Below, piece after piece: positions 1-8,807 of a stretch of DNA of 64,000 bases. The notes below the pieces were generated by a model. The model did not search any database. It had not been told where the DNA came from and worked only from the letters and a program-made list of their open reading frames with translations. Every line of letters starts with the position of its first letter. The first letter of the stretch is position 1. This DNA is from Pseudomonas sp. Teo4 (GTDB lineage Bacteria; Pseudomonadota; Gammaproteobacteria; Pseudomonadales; Pseudomonadaceae). The translations under genes and the position numbers were made by a program. Location: the NCBI RefSeq assembly GCF_034387475.1, contig NZ_JAXCIL010000001.1:248001-312000 (forward strand), written 5' to 3'.

Positions 1-10
1 TCTTACAGCG

Positions 11-44
11 GGTCACTTTTTGGCAAACGCCCCAAAAAGTAACC
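11..44. repeat. Short inverted repeat in intergenic DNA
   Basis: Two 13-bp arms (11-23 and 32-44, core ACTTTTTGG / CCAAAAAGT, one mismatch) surround an 8-base loop. From memory the motif resembles a repeat that is common in Pseudomonas intergenic regions. It could act as a hairpin at the 3' end of whatever lies left of the window. Bases 45-316 hold no gene I can support. Confidence 0.5.
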
Positions 45-250
45 AAAAAAGTCTCGCTCCTACATCCGGCCCCTACGCTGCGCTCCGGGGTTCCCTCGCT
101 CCGGTCTTGCTCCCGGGAGGACCGCGCTGTACGGCCCATCCTGGGCCGCAGCGCTTGACGGGCATCCATGCCCGTCACCTCCCTCCGCAAGACCTCCGCT
201 CGGCCTCCTGAAGTCGCAATTGGCGGTGTCTGAACTACCGCGCACTAAGA

Positions 251-272
251 GCAAAAGCAAAAGCAAAAGCAA
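251..272. repeat. GCAAAA hexamer tandem repeat
   Basis: About three and a half copies of GCAAAA run in tandem in the gene-free stretch downstream of the efflux pump gene. No function is evident; such a tract can change length by slippage. Confidence 0.7.
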
Positions 273-316
273 GAAACTTGATTGGTTTTTGGCACTTCAA
301 CGGTTAAATATAAACC

Positions 317-1868
317 TCAGTGTGCCTCACCAGCCTTCAATCCCACCGGCAACTTCTTCGTCAATAATACCGCCACCATACTCACCGCCAACCCAATCCC
401 GACAAAATGAAACGCATCGTTATAGGCCATGATCAACGCCTGTTGATGGGCAATCTCACTCAATTTGCCAAGCGCCGCGTTATCACTCCCAAACCGCTCC
501 GCCAACTGCGCCAACCGCTCCGCCACCTGCGGGTTGCTCGGCACCAGCGCCTCACGCAAATAGTCGAAATACACCTTGCTCCGCGCATCCAGCAAGGTCG
601 CCAGCAAGGCGATGCCAATCGCCCCCCAAGGTTGCGCAGAATGTTGAACAGGCTCGAAGCCGACCCCGCATCCTGAGGCAGGATATAAGCCGTGGCGATC
701 AGCGAGATAGTGACCATGATCATCGGCTGCCCAAGCGCCCGAACCACCTGGATATGGTTGAACTGCGGCCCGGCAAAGTCCGGGTTGAGCACCCCGAGCC
801 AAAGCTGGCAACGCCAAACAGGCAGAATCCCAAGGCACACAACACCTTGGGCGACACCACCTTCATCAACTGCGGCACCAACGGAATCAGGAACAACTGC
901 GGAATACCCATCCACATGATCACTTCACCGATCTGCAGGGCGTTGTAGCCCTGAATCTGCGCCAGGTACAGCGGTAACAGGTATATCGAGCCATACAACC
1001 CCACGCCCATCCCTAGGCTGGCAATGCTCGACAGGCCGAAAATTGCGATTGCCCAGAATCCGCAGGTTGATCAGCGGGTGCGTCTTGGAGAACTGCAAGA
1101 TGACGAACGTGATCAGGCTGATCAACGCTACTGCGCCCAAGCCGACGATCAGGCTCGACTCCAGCCAGTCCTTGCGGTGCCCTTCCTCAAGGAACACTTG
1201 CAGGCATCCCAGTCCCAACCCCAAGGTGACGATGCCGGCATAGTCGTGTGCTCTTCAGTAGCTCCCAATGCGCGTCCTTCTTTTCCAGGCCGTACAGCAA
1301 GCCGGCAATCATCAATATGCCCGGCGGGATGTTGATGTAGAAGATGTACTCCCAGCCCCAGTTTTCCGTCAGCCAGCCTCCCAGCGTAGGGCCAATGGAC
1401 GGGGCGAAGGTGGCGGTCATGGCAAACATCGCCATGCCCTTGGCACGGTGGTGTTCAGGCAGCTTGATCAGCGTCAGGGTGAAGGCCAGGGGAATCAAAG
1501 CGCCCCCGGTGAACCCTTGCATCGCACGAAAGACAATCATGCTCTCCAGGTTCCAGGCCATCGAACAGAGCAGCGACGACAACAGAAACCCCGTCGACAC
1601 CCAGGCCGCCAACCTGCGCGCCGAGAGCAACTGCACCAGCCAGGCCGTGAGCGGAATCATGATGATCTCGGCCACCAGGTAGGAGGTGGAGATCCATGAG
1701 CCTTTCCTCCAGCGTCGCCGAAAGCGCGCCCTGGATGTCCTTGAGCGAGGAGTTGGTGATCTGGATGTCCAGCACTGCCATGAAAGCGCCGAGCATCACG
1801 CTCATCACGGCAATCCAGTCGCGCCGGCTCGGCTCTGCGGTCGGCCTGAGCAGTTGGTCACCGGCCAT
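317..1868 (-). CDS. MFS drug efflux permease, DHA2/EmrB family (frame broken)
   Basis: Inner-membrane proton-driven multidrug permease of the EmrB/QacA type, about 510 residues with 14 expected membrane spans. The N-terminus (RRDWIAVMSVMLGAFMAVLDIQITNSS) carries the DHA2 first helix with its LDIQI motif, and further on GSWISTSYLVAEIIMIP and the FNILRNLGG region are readable. The reading frame changes about five times (near 1700, 1250, 1045, 805 and 625); at 1700 and 1045 an extra base in an A or T run explains it. The start overlaps the end of the upstream membrane-fusion gene by 11 bp, so the two form an operon and probably build a tripartite pump with an outer-membrane channel encoded elsewhere. 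The breaks are probably sequence error, but because there are so many a true pseudogene cannot be excluded. Confidence 0.8.
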
Positions 1869-2912
1869 CGTGGTTGTCGTGTTCTGGCTGCAGGTCGATG
1901 GTTGCCGTGACCGACATGCCCGGACGAATGCGGCCGTGCAGCGGATTGTCGGCGAGGAAGGTCAGCTTGACCGGAATGCGCTGCACCACCTTGGTGAAGT
2001 TGCCGGTCGCATTGTCCGGCGGCAATAGGCTGAACTGCGCGCCAGAGGCTGCGAAAAGGCTGTCGACTCTGCCCTCGATTGGCGTGTCCGGGTAACTGTC
2101 GAACAACAGTTCCACGCGTTGGCCGGGCTGCATGTGGCCAATCTGGGTCTCCTTGAAGTTGGCTTGCACCCAGATGTTTTCGTCCGGCACGATCGACAGC
2201 AAGTAGGCGCCGGCCTGTACCACCTGGCCGTTGCGCGCACTGCGCTGGCCGATGGTGCCGCTGATCGGCGCGCGGACCTCGCAGCGGGTCAGGTTGAGTT
2301 CAGCCTGGGCCAGGTCGGCACGGGCGTTGGCAATCTGTGCGTCAAGGCGTTTGAGCTCGGCGGTGAGGGCGTTGACCTGCTGGCGCTGGCTTTGCAGGTC
2401 GGCCCGGGCCTTGTCGACCTGCGAGCTGGCCACATGGTTTTCCGCCGACAACGTCGTGACCGCTCTTCGGAGACGAACCCGGGTTTGCGCAGTGCCTCGG
2501 CGCGGCTCAGGTCCACGCGGGAGCGGTCGAGCGTAGCCTGGTTGGCGGCAACCTGGGCCTGGCCGGCTGCAATCAGGCTGGCTTGCTGGGTCAGTCGGCT
2601 TTCGGCCTGGGCACGTTCGGCCTCGCGGGTGGCCAGTGCGGCGCGAGCGCGCTCGACGGCCAGTTCAAAGTCTGCGGTCTCCAGGCGAACCAGCAGTTCT
2701 CCTTGATTGACGTGCTGGTTGTCCTCAACGCGCACCTCGTCAATACGTGCGCCCAACTGACTGGAAATACGGGTGATCTCGCCCTGAACGTAGGCGTTGT
2801 CGGTGCTTTCGTAGAAGCGGCCCTTGAAATACCAATGGGCCAGGAAGGCGAGGGCGATGAACGCGACAAGGGTGAAGAAGACCAGCAGACGGCGTTTGAG
2901 TTGGGCGGGCAT
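1858..2912 (-). CDS. HlyD/EmrA-family membrane fusion protein (one frameshift)
   Basis: Periplasmic adaptor that would link the neighbouring MFS permease to an outer-membrane channel. It has a single N-terminal membrane anchor (LLVFFTLVAFIALAFLAHW), then the barrel-lipoyl half-motif YESTDNAYVQGEITRISSQL, a long alpha-helical hairpin rich in Ala, Gln and Arg, and the second lipoyl half RAPISGTIGQRS followed by a beta-barrel. About 350 residues, normal for EmrA. The start ATG at 2912 is chosen because it places the anchor at residue 5 onward. One base is missing near 2459 (a CGGTTC/CGGTC change). First gene of the operon. Substrate unknown. Confidence 0.85.
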
Positions 2913-3055
2913 GAGTACTATGGTTCCAGAAATGTAAACAAATTTAACAGCGACAAACGGCGCATCCACAAGTGGCGATCGCGCCATAGCTGGAGCCGGG
3001 TGCCCGCTCCCTGCTAACATCCCGCCTTTGTTTCATCTTTCGTCCGAGACTCTCC

Positions 3056-4536
3056 ATGACCACCGTTCGCACGCGTATCGCGCCATCGCCCACTGGCGAC
3101 CCCCATGTCGGCACCGCCTACATCGCCCTGTTCAACTACTGCTTTGCCAAGCAGCACGGCGGTGAGTTCATCCTGCGTATCGAAGACACCGACCAATTGC
3201 GCTCGACCCGCGAGTCGGAGCAGCAGATCTTCGACGCCCTGCGCTGGCTCGGCATCGAATGGAACGAAGGTCCGGATGTCGGTGGCCCCCACGGCCCTTA
3301 CCGGCAGAGCGAGCGTGGCGAGATCTACGCCAAGTACGCCAAGCAGCTGGTCGACGCCGGTCACGCCTTCTATTGCTTCTGCACCGCCGAAGAGCTGGAG
3401 CAGATGCGTGCCGAGCAGATGGCCCGTGGCGAAACCCCGCGCTACGACGGCCGCGCCCTGAACATGAGCGCCGAGGAAGTCCAGCGCCGCCTGGCTGCTG
3501 GCGAACAGCACGTGATCCGCATGAAGGTGCCGAGCGAAGGCATCTGCGTGGTTCCGGACATGCTGCGTGGCGATGTCGAGATTCCTTGGGACCGCATGGA
3601 CATGCAGGTGCTGATGAAGAACGACGGCCTGCCGACCTACTTCCTGGCCAACGTGGTCGATGACCACCTGATGGGCATCACCCACGTACTGCGTGGCGAA
3701 GAGTGGCTGCCCTCGGCGCCCAAGCTGATCAAGCTGTACGAATACTTCGGTTGGGAGCAGCCCAAGCTTTGCTACATGCCGCTGCTGCGCAACCCCGACA
3801 AGAGCAAGCTGTCCAAGCGCAAGAACCCAACCTCGGTGACCTTCTACGAGCGTATGGGCTTCATGCCCGAAGCAATGCTCAACTACCTCGGCCGCATGGG
3901 CTGGTCGATGCCGGACGAGCGCGAGAAGTTCTCCTGGCCGAGATGGTCGAGCACTTCGACCTGTCGCGCATCTCGTTGGGCGGCCCGATTTTCGACATCG
4001 AGAAGCTGTCCTGGCTCAACGGCCAGTGGCTGCGTGAGCTGCCGGTGGAAGAATTCGCCGCTCGCTTGCAGAAATGGGCATTCAACAGCGACTACATGAT
4101 GAAGATCGCTCCGCACGTGCAAGGCCGGGTTGAAACCTTCAGCCAAGTCGCGCCGCTGGGTGGTTTCTTCTTCGAGGGCGCGCTGAAGCTCGATGCCAAG
4201 CTGTTCGAAAGCAAGAAACTGTCGGCCGACCAGGTTCGCCAGGTGATGCAGTTGATCCTGTGGAAGCTCGAAAGCCTGCGTCAGTGGGAAAAAGACCGTA
4301 TCACTGGCTGTATCCAGGCCGTGGTCGAGGCGCTGGAACTCAAGCTGCGTGACGCCATGCCGCTGATGTTCGCCGCCATCACCGGCCAGGCCAGCTCGGT
4401 CTCGGTGCTGGACGCCATGGAAATCCTCGGCCCTGACCTGACCCGCTATCGCTTGCGTCAGGCCCTGGACCTGCTCGGTGGCGTATCGAAGAAAGAAAAC
4501 AAAGAGTGGGAAAAGCTGCTGGCCAACATCGCCTGA
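3056..4536 (+). CDS. gltX: Glutamyl-tRNA synthetase (one frameshift)
   Basis: Cytoplasmic class Ic aminoacyl-tRNA synthetase that charges tRNA-Glu with glutamate. The HIGH-type signature lies in [16 protein letters not shown] at residues 6-21 and the KMSKS-type signature is KLSKRK near residue 253. Restoring one base gives 493 residues, the usual Pseudomonas length. A C appears to be missing near 3933 (TTCTCC for TTCTCCC), which splits the gene between the catalytic and the anticodon-binding halves; loss of this essential gene is implausible, so sequence error is the likely cause. Three tRNA-Glu genes follow directly downstream. It is divergent from the efflux operon. Confidence 0.95.
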
Positions 4537-4561
4537 CAGCTTCCCCTTGGTTGCAAGTGAT

Positions 4562-4637
4562 CCTGTGGGAGCGGGTTCACCCGCGAATACGCTGGTACAT
4601 TCACCTCGGCATTCGCGGGTAAACCCGCTCCCACAGG
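4562..4637. repeat. REP pair (family 1) downstream of gltX
   Basis: Two facing REP units, CCTGTGGGAGCGGGT...CCCGCGAAT and its inverse ending ACCCGCTCCCACAGG, separated by about 24 bases. They can fold into a large hairpin and may protect or end the gltX transcript. Confidence 0.85.
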
Positions 4638-4720
4638 GGGCAGCGATTCGGTTTTGCCAGGGCAGGGCGGTAAGTGATTGTTATCTCGAAAAAAACTTTT
4701 GAATTTTTTCAAAAATTTGT

Positions 4721-4749
4721 TTGACAGCTTTGCAATCCGATCTTAATAT
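4721..4749 (+). promoter_or_regulatory. Sigma70 promoter of the tRNA-Ala/Glu cluster
   Basis: A perfect -35 TTGACA (4721-4726), a 17-bp spacer and -10 TAATAT (4744-4749), followed by a GC-rich discriminator (GCGCCCCGTCC) of the kind found at stringently controlled stable-RNA promoters. An A/T-rich tract (4689-4718) upstream could be an UP element. Start is expected near 4756, about 70 bases before the first tRNA. Confidence 0.85.
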
Positions 4750-4824
4750 GCGCCCCGTCCACAGCGATGAACGAAAACGAAACGCCAGGCACCCAGCCGG
4801 TGATTCGGTTCAGAGCGACATTGT

Positions 4825-4900
4825 GGGGCTATAGCTCAGCTGGGAGAGCGCCTGCATGGCATGCAGGAGGTCAGCGGTTCGATCCCGCTTAGCTCCACCA
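4825..4900 (+). tRNA. tRNA-Ala (anticodon GGC), copy 1
   Basis: 76 nt with encoded CCA. The anticodon loop is ATGGCAT, giving GGC for codon GCC/GCU. The acceptor stem contains the G3:U70 pair that is the alanine identity element. First of three identical Ala copies. Confidence 0.97.
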
Positions 4901-4972
4901 AATTCCGCTTAACGGTCAAGACCGGTAAGCAAGACCGGGTCCAGCAACCGGGTCTTGAAGGTAAGAAGGTTC

Positions 4973-5047
4973 GTCCCCTTCGTCTAGTGGCCTGGACACC
5001 GCCCTTTCACGGCGGTAACAGGGGTTCGAGTCCCCTAGGGGACGCCA
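4973..5047 (+). tRNA. tRNA-Glu (anticodon UUC), copy 1
   Basis: Anticodon loop CTTTCAC gives UUC; CCA is encoded. It is 75 nt, one base shorter than copy 3: the D-arm reads GGCCTGGACACC instead of GGCCTAGGACACC. This missing A may be real, but given the many indels elsewhere in the window it is more likely a sequence error. Confidence 0.93.
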
Positions 5048-5100
5048 GTTTTGCACAAGCGATGTTTCAGGATGTCGCTGGGCCGAGAGGCTAGAAATCC

Positions 5101-5176
5101 GGGGCTATAGCTCAGCTGGGAGAGCGCCTGCATGGCATGCAGGAGGTCAGCGGTTCGATCCCGCTTAGCTCCACCA
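5101..5176 (+). tRNA. tRNA-Ala (anticodon GGC), copy 2
   Basis: Identical to copy 1 over all 76 nt including CCA; anticodon GGC. Confidence 0.97.
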
Positions 5177-5218
5177 ATTTTGCCGCGGTTCGTGAAAACG
5201 GATCGGCACGAAGGTTAC

Positions 5219-5293
5219 GTCCCCTTCGTCTAGTGGCCTGGACACCGCCCTTTCACGGCGGTAACAGGGGTTCGAGTCCCCTAGGGGACGCCA
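5219..5293 (+). tRNA. tRNA-Glu (anticodon UUC), copy 2
   Basis: Same 75-nt form as copy 1, also lacking the D-arm A that copy 3 has. Anticodon UUC and CCA are intact. Confidence 0.93.
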
Positions 5294-5322
5294 CTTTTTC
5301 CCGTGTATTGCGGGGCTTAAAG

Positions 5323-5356
5323 AGGCTCATCTTAATGTTGATGAGCCTTTTGTTTT
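5323..5356 (+). terminator. Hairpin with T-rich tail after the second Ala-Glu pair
   Basis: Stem AGGCTCATC (5323-5331) / GATGAGCCT (5340-5348), loop of 8, then TTTGTTTT. It looks like an intrinsic terminator, yet a third tRNA pair starts immediately after it, so that pair may depend on read-through or its own promoter. Nearly the same hairpin follows the third pair, which fits a unit duplication. Confidence 0.75.
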
Positions 5357-5357
5357 C

Positions 5358-5433
5358 GGGGCTATAGCTCAGCTGGGAGAGCGCCTGCATGGCATGCAGG
5401 AGGTCAGCGGTTCGATCCCGCTTAGCTCCACCA
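5358..5433 (+). tRNA. tRNA-Ala (anticodon GGC), copy 3
   Basis: Identical to copies 1 and 2 over all 76 nt. It begins one base after the tail of the preceding terminator-like hairpin. Confidence 0.97.
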
Positions 5434-5475
5434 ATTCTGCCAGGGTTCGCTGAAGCGGATCTTCGCGAAGGTTAC

Positions 5476-5551
5476 GTCCCCTTCGTCTAGTGGCCTAGGA
5501 CACCGCCCTTTCACGGCGGTAACAGGGGTTCGAGTCCCCTAGGGGACGCCA
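5476..5551 (+). tRNA. tRNA-Glu (anticodon UUC), copy 3
   Basis: Full-length 76-nt form with D-arm GGCCTAGGACACC, anticodon UUC and encoded CCA. It serves as the reference for the two 75-nt copies upstream. Confidence 0.97.
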
Positions 5552-5578
5552 TTTTTACCCGCGTTTTGCGGGACTTTA

Positions 5579-5616
5579 AAGGCTCATTCGCTTATTGAAT
5601 GGGCCTTTTGTTTTTC
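5579..5616 (+). terminator. Terminator of the tRNA cluster
   Basis: Stem GGCTCATTC (5581-5589) / GAATGGGCC (5597-5605, one G-T pair), then TTTTGTTTTT. Close relative of the hairpin at 5323. Confidence 0.85.
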
Positions 5617-5672
5617 TCCCTTCCGCACTTTTTTGCACGCCGATGGATGGTGTGGGTTTTCGCTTGCCAAAA

Positions 5673-5707
5673 AATATGATGAGCATCATATTATGATCAT
5701 CATATTC
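5673..5707. promoter_or_regulatory. Palindromic operator upstream of the TetR gene
   Basis: AATATGATG-AG-CATCATATT (5673-5692) is a perfect 9+2+9 palindrome, and it runs into a second overlapping dyad (TATGATCATCATA). It ends about 10-25 bases before the TetR start, as expected for an autoregulatory TetR operator. That the TetR protein binds it is inferred from position and symmetry. Confidence 0.7.
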
Positions 5708-5716
5708 GAGGTGCCC

Positions 5717-6255
5717 ATGAGCGATAAGAAGAGCAAGACCCGCGAACGCATCCTTGAGGCGGCCCGCACGGCCTTGATTCAGCACGGGCCGGCCGAACCC
5801 AGTGTCAGTCAGGTGATGGGCGCTGCCGGGCTTACGGTGGGCGGCTTCTATGCCCACTTCGACAGCAAGGACGAACTCATGCTGGAAGCCTTCAGCCAAT
5901 TGCTCAGCGAGCGGCGGGCACTGCTTGCCCAGGTCGACCCGAGCCTGGATGGGGCAGGGCGGCGGGCGTTGGCTGCGGCGTTTTACCTCTCGCGCAAGCA
6001 TCGCGACGCCGAGGTGCATGCGTGCCGTTACCCAATTCTCTGGGCGAGATGCAGCGGCTTCCCGATGCCTTTCGCGACGTGCTGGCCGAGCATATCGAGC
6101 TGATGACCGCGCAAATGGTCGACAGCCCCGAAGACATCGACAAGGCCTTGGCTGACCTTGCCTTGATGGTGGGTGGCCTGGCTTTGGCCCGAGCCCTGGG
6201 CAGCGACGCGCTGTCCGATCGCATTCTGCGTGCCGCCAAGTCGGCGGTGATCTGA
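5717..6255 (+). CDS. TetR-family transcriptional regulator (one frameshift)
   Basis: Small-molecule-responsive repressor, about 179 residues. The N-terminal helix-turn-helix is clear: TRERILEAARTALIQHG, then SVSQVMGAAGLTVGGFYAHF at residues 31-50, followed by DSKDELMLEAF. The C-terminal ligand domain ends in LMVGGLALARALGSDALSDRI, a form common in TetR proteins that control short-chain reductases or hydrolases. A C is missing near 6026. The start ATG at 5717 follows the operator. It lies 25 bp upstream of an alpha/beta hydrolase gene, which it probably controls together with itself. The ligand is unknown. Confidence 0.88.
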
Positions 6256-6280
6256 AACCACTCATTCCTGGAGCAAGGCA

Positions 6281-7114
6281 ATGACTACCCTGAGCTGGAT
6301 TCGTGGCGTCAATGGCACTCTGGGGCACCTGGCCCCCGAACACATCGCCGGCAAGATGCGCCGAGCCTTCATGACTCCGCGTAACCTGCCGCCCAAACCA
6401 TGGGAGCTACCTCTGCTGGCCAAGGCCGAGCGCATCACCTTGCGTTTTGGTTTGTCGGCCTTGCGCTGGGGCAAGGGGCCGACCGTGCTGCTGATGCATG
6501 GGTGGGAAGGCCGGCCGACGCAGTTTGCCGCGCTTATCGAAACGCTGGTACAGGCCGGGCACACCGTGGTTTCGCTGGAAGGGCCGGCCCATGGGCGCTC
6601 GCCCGGTCAGCAGGCGCACGTGGCGCTGTTCGCGCGTGCGTTGCTGGAAGCCGCTGCCGAGCTGCCGCCTTTGCGTGCCGTCATCGGCCATTCCATGGGC
6701 GGTGCCAGTGTGATGCTGGCGTTGCAGATGGGGTTGCGGGCCGAGGCGGCGGTCAGTATCGCCGCTCCTGCGCAGTTGCTGGGCGTGCTGCGCGGCTTTG
6801 CCCGGCGTCTGGGCATGCCAGCACGGGCCAGGGCCGCTTTCATTCGCCAGGTTGAACAGGACGTCGGCATGCAGATCAACCGCCTTGATGTCAGTGGCTA
6901 TCAGCTGGAGCTGCCGGGGTTGGTGGTGCACGCCGCCGATGATGCGCTGGTGCCTGCCAGCGAGGCCGAGGCCATCCACAAGGCGTGGTTCGACAGCCGT
7001 CTGCTGCGGCTGGAGGAGGGCGGCCACCAGCGCGTGCTGGCCGACCCGCGCCTGAGCGAAGCGGTGCTTGAATTGCTTGAGCGTACCAACGCGCCCGCGC
7101 GGCAAAGCGCCTGA
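6281..7114 (+). CDS. Alpha/beta hydrolase
   Basis: 277-residue alpha/beta-hydrolase-fold protein. The oxyanion-hole region is LLMHGWEGRPTQF (residues 71-83), the nucleophile elbow is GHSMGG (near residue 132, Ser), the acid is probably in HAADDALVP and the histidine in EEGGHQRVL. No signal peptide, so cytoplasmic. Start ATG 6281 has GGAGCAAGG as ribosome site. Transcribed after the TetR gene, 25 bp apart, suggesting co-regulation. The substrate cannot be read from the sequence; an esterase-type activity is an inference. Confidence 0.85.
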   Translation: MTTLSWIRGVNGTLGHLAPEHIAGKMRRAFMTPRNLPPKPWELPLLAKAERITLRFGLSALRWGKGPTVLLMHGWEGRPTQFAALIETLVQAGHTVVSLEGPAHGRSPGQQAHVALFARALLEAAAELPPLRAVIGHSMGGASVMLALQMGLRAEAAVSIAAPAQLLGVLRGFARRLGMPARARAAFIRQVEQDVGMQINRLDVSGYQLELPGLVVHAADDALVPASEAEAIHKAWFDSRLLRLEEGGHQRVLADPRLSEAVLELLERTNAPARQSA

Positions 7115-7157
7115 ACATCCGATACACTCTGCCCGTTCACTGACTTTGGGAGCGGGC

Positions 7158-7592
7158 ATGAGCTGGGACCTGGCAACGCCATTCATTATCGACCTGCGTG
7201 TCGGCAGCGAGGACATCGACGGCCTCGGCCATGCCAACAATGCGGTCTACGTCACTTGGCTGGAGCGCTGCGCCTGGCGCCACTCTCAGCGCCTGGGGCT
7301 GGACCTGTCCGAGTACCGGCGCCTGGACCGGGCCATGGCGGTGGTTCGCCATGAAATCGACTACTTGGCCGCCGCTTACGAAGATGATGAGCTGCAGCTG
7401 GCTACCTGGATCGTCGACTGGGATCAGCGCCTGCGCATGACCCGTCGCTTTCAGCTCAAGCGCCCGAGTGATGGCGTCACCCTGCTGCGAGCCCAGACCA
7501 CCTTCGCCTGCATCGAGCTGTCCAGCGGCAAGCCCAAGCGCATGCCGGCGGAGTTTCTCGACGGTTACGGCCCGGCGCTGATCGGTGCCTGA
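7158..7592 (+). CDS. Hotdog-fold acyl-CoA thioesterase (4HBT, YbgC/FadM type)
   Basis: 144-residue hotdog thioesterase. The active-site signature DIDGLGHANNAVYVTWLE (residues 16-33) matches the D-x-x-G-H-x-N-N-x-x-Y pattern of the 4-hydroxybenzoyl-CoA thioesterase family. It would release CoA from acyl- or aroyl-CoA in the cytoplasm. Start ATG at 7158 follows GGGAGCGGGC. The gene lies 43 bp after the hydrolase and 50 bp before dusC. The exact acyl substrate is unknown. Confidence 0.85.
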   Translation: MSWDLATPFIIDLRVGSEDIDGLGHANNAVYVTWLERCAWRHSQRLGLDLSEYRRLDRAMAVVRHEIDYLAAAYEDDELQLATWIVDWDQRLRMTRRFQLKRPSDGVTLLRAQTTFACIELSSGKPKRMPAEFLDGYGPALIGA

Positions 7593-7642
7593 CGCGGCGG
7601 CGTTTTTGCTAGACTGCCGCCTTTTTCCGCCGAGACCCAGAA

Positions 7643-8613
7643 ATGCAAATTGCCCTGGCCCCCATGGAGGGGCTGGTCGACAACATCCTGCGCGACGTCC
7701 TGACCCGAGTGGGTGGCATCGATTGGTGCGTCACCGAGTTCATTCGCGTCTGCGACCGCCTGTTGCCAGCTTCCTCCTTCGACAAACTGGCCCCGGAGCT
7801 GCGCCATGGCGCCCGCACTGCGGCCGGGGTGCCGATGCGTGTGCAATTGCTCGGGTCCGACCCTGTATGCCTGGCTGAGAATGCCGCGCTGGCCTGCGAG
7901 CTGGGGGCGCCGGTGATCGACCTGAACTTCGGTTGCCCGGCCAAGACGGTCAACAAGTCGCGGGGTGGCGCTGTGCTGCTGAAGGAGCCGGAACTGCTGC
8001 ATGCGATCGTTCGTGAGGTGCGGCGGGCGGTGCCGGCGCATATCCCGGTAACGTCCAAGATGCGCCTGGGTTTCGACACCCCCGATGGCGCACTGGATTG
8101 CGCCACCGCCCTGGCGGAAGGCGGTTCGGCACATCTGGTGGTGCATGCCCGGACCAAGGTAGAGGCTATAAGCCGCCGGCTCATTGGGAATGGGTGGCCA
8201 AGGTGCAGGATGTGGTCGAGGTGCCGGTGTTCGCCAATGGCGAAATCTGGACCGTGGACGACTGGCGTCGTTGCCGGGAGGTGAGCGGCGCCGAGGACAT
8301 CATGCTTGGGCGTGGCTTGGTGTCGCGGCCGGACCTGGCGTTGCAGATTGCTGCCGCGCGTGATGGGCGCGACTACCAGCCGATGTCCTGGGATGCACTG
8401 CTGCCGTTGCTGCGCGAGTTCTGGCGCCAGGCCCAGGCCAAGCTGTCGCCGCGTTATGCGCCGGGGCGCATGAAGCAGTGGCTGGCGATGTTGACCCGCA
8501 GCTACCCGGAGGCGGTGGTGTTGTTTGCCGAGCTGCGGCGTGAGGATGATTGCCAGCGGATCAGCAGGTTGCTTGGGGTCGAGGTGCAGGCTTTCGAGGA
8601 ATGTGTTGCCTGA
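7643..8613 (+). CDS. dusC: tRNA-dihydrouridine(16) synthase (one frameshift)
   Basis: FMN enzyme that reduces uridine to dihydrouridine in the tRNA D-loop. It starts [18 protein letters not shown], has the Dus signature [20 protein letters not shown] near residues 94-113 with the catalytic Cys in FGCPA, and the FMN-phosphate site [10 protein letters not shown]. Restored length 323, fitting the DusC subfamily. A G is missing near 8164 (GAGGC for GAGGGC). Assignment to DusC rather than DusA or DusB rests on the short length and the ALAPMEGL N-terminus. Confidence 0.9.
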
Positions 8614-8614
8614 A

Positions 8615-8648
8615 CCGGCCTTTTCGCGGGTAAACCCGCTCCCACAGG
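8615..8648. repeat. REP unit (family 1)
   Basis: CCGGCCTTTTCGCGGGTAAA followed by CCCGCTCCCACAGG, directly after the dusC stop codon. With the inverse unit at 8736 it brackets an IS-end-like hairpin. Confidence 0.85.
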
Positions 8649-8661
8649 ATTGCTGCAATTC

Positions 8662-8715
8662 CTGGACTGCCCCCAAAAAGTTGGATTTGTGTCCAACTTC
8701 TTGGGGGCAGTCCAG
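8662..8715. repeat. 54-bp hairpin resembling two abutted IS3-type ends
   Basis: 24-bp arms (8662-8685 and 8692-8715) differ at one position and are separated by TTTGTG. The arms start (C)TGGACTGCCCCCAAAAAG, which looks like the terminal inverted repeat of IS3/IS150-type elements found in pseudomonads. No transposase lies between them and no target duplication is evident. It could be an internally deleted element, a MITE-like unit or a strong hairpin. The identity is from memory. Confidence 0.6.
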
Positions 8716-8735
8716 CTTTCAAGGGCAATGCCTAT

Positions 8736-8767
8736 CCTGTGGGAGCGGGTTTACCCGCGAAGAGGCC
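8736..8767. repeat. REP unit (family 1), inverse orientation
   Basis: CCTGTGGGAGCGGGTTTACC then CGCGAAGAGGCC, the inverse partner of the unit at 8615. Confidence 0.85.
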
Positions 8768-8807
8768 ATTAGATCCAACGCCGAATTCAGATTTTTTATG
8801 TTGTCCC

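Noticed and set aside
251..272. GCAAAA repeats as coding Lys/Ser tandem peptide
   Set aside because: They lie in intergenic DNA; the only frames through them are short and have no start context.
3925..3940. Programmed frameshifting as an explanation for gltX and other broken genes
   Set aside because: No slippery heptamers or downstream pseudoknots are common to the sites, both +1 and -1/-2 changes occur, and the same events hit tRNAs. Sequence error explains all.
4825..5551. Regularly spaced repeats resembling a CRISPR array
   Set aside because: The repeats are tRNA genes with correct anticodons and CCA ends; there are no cas genes and no spacers.
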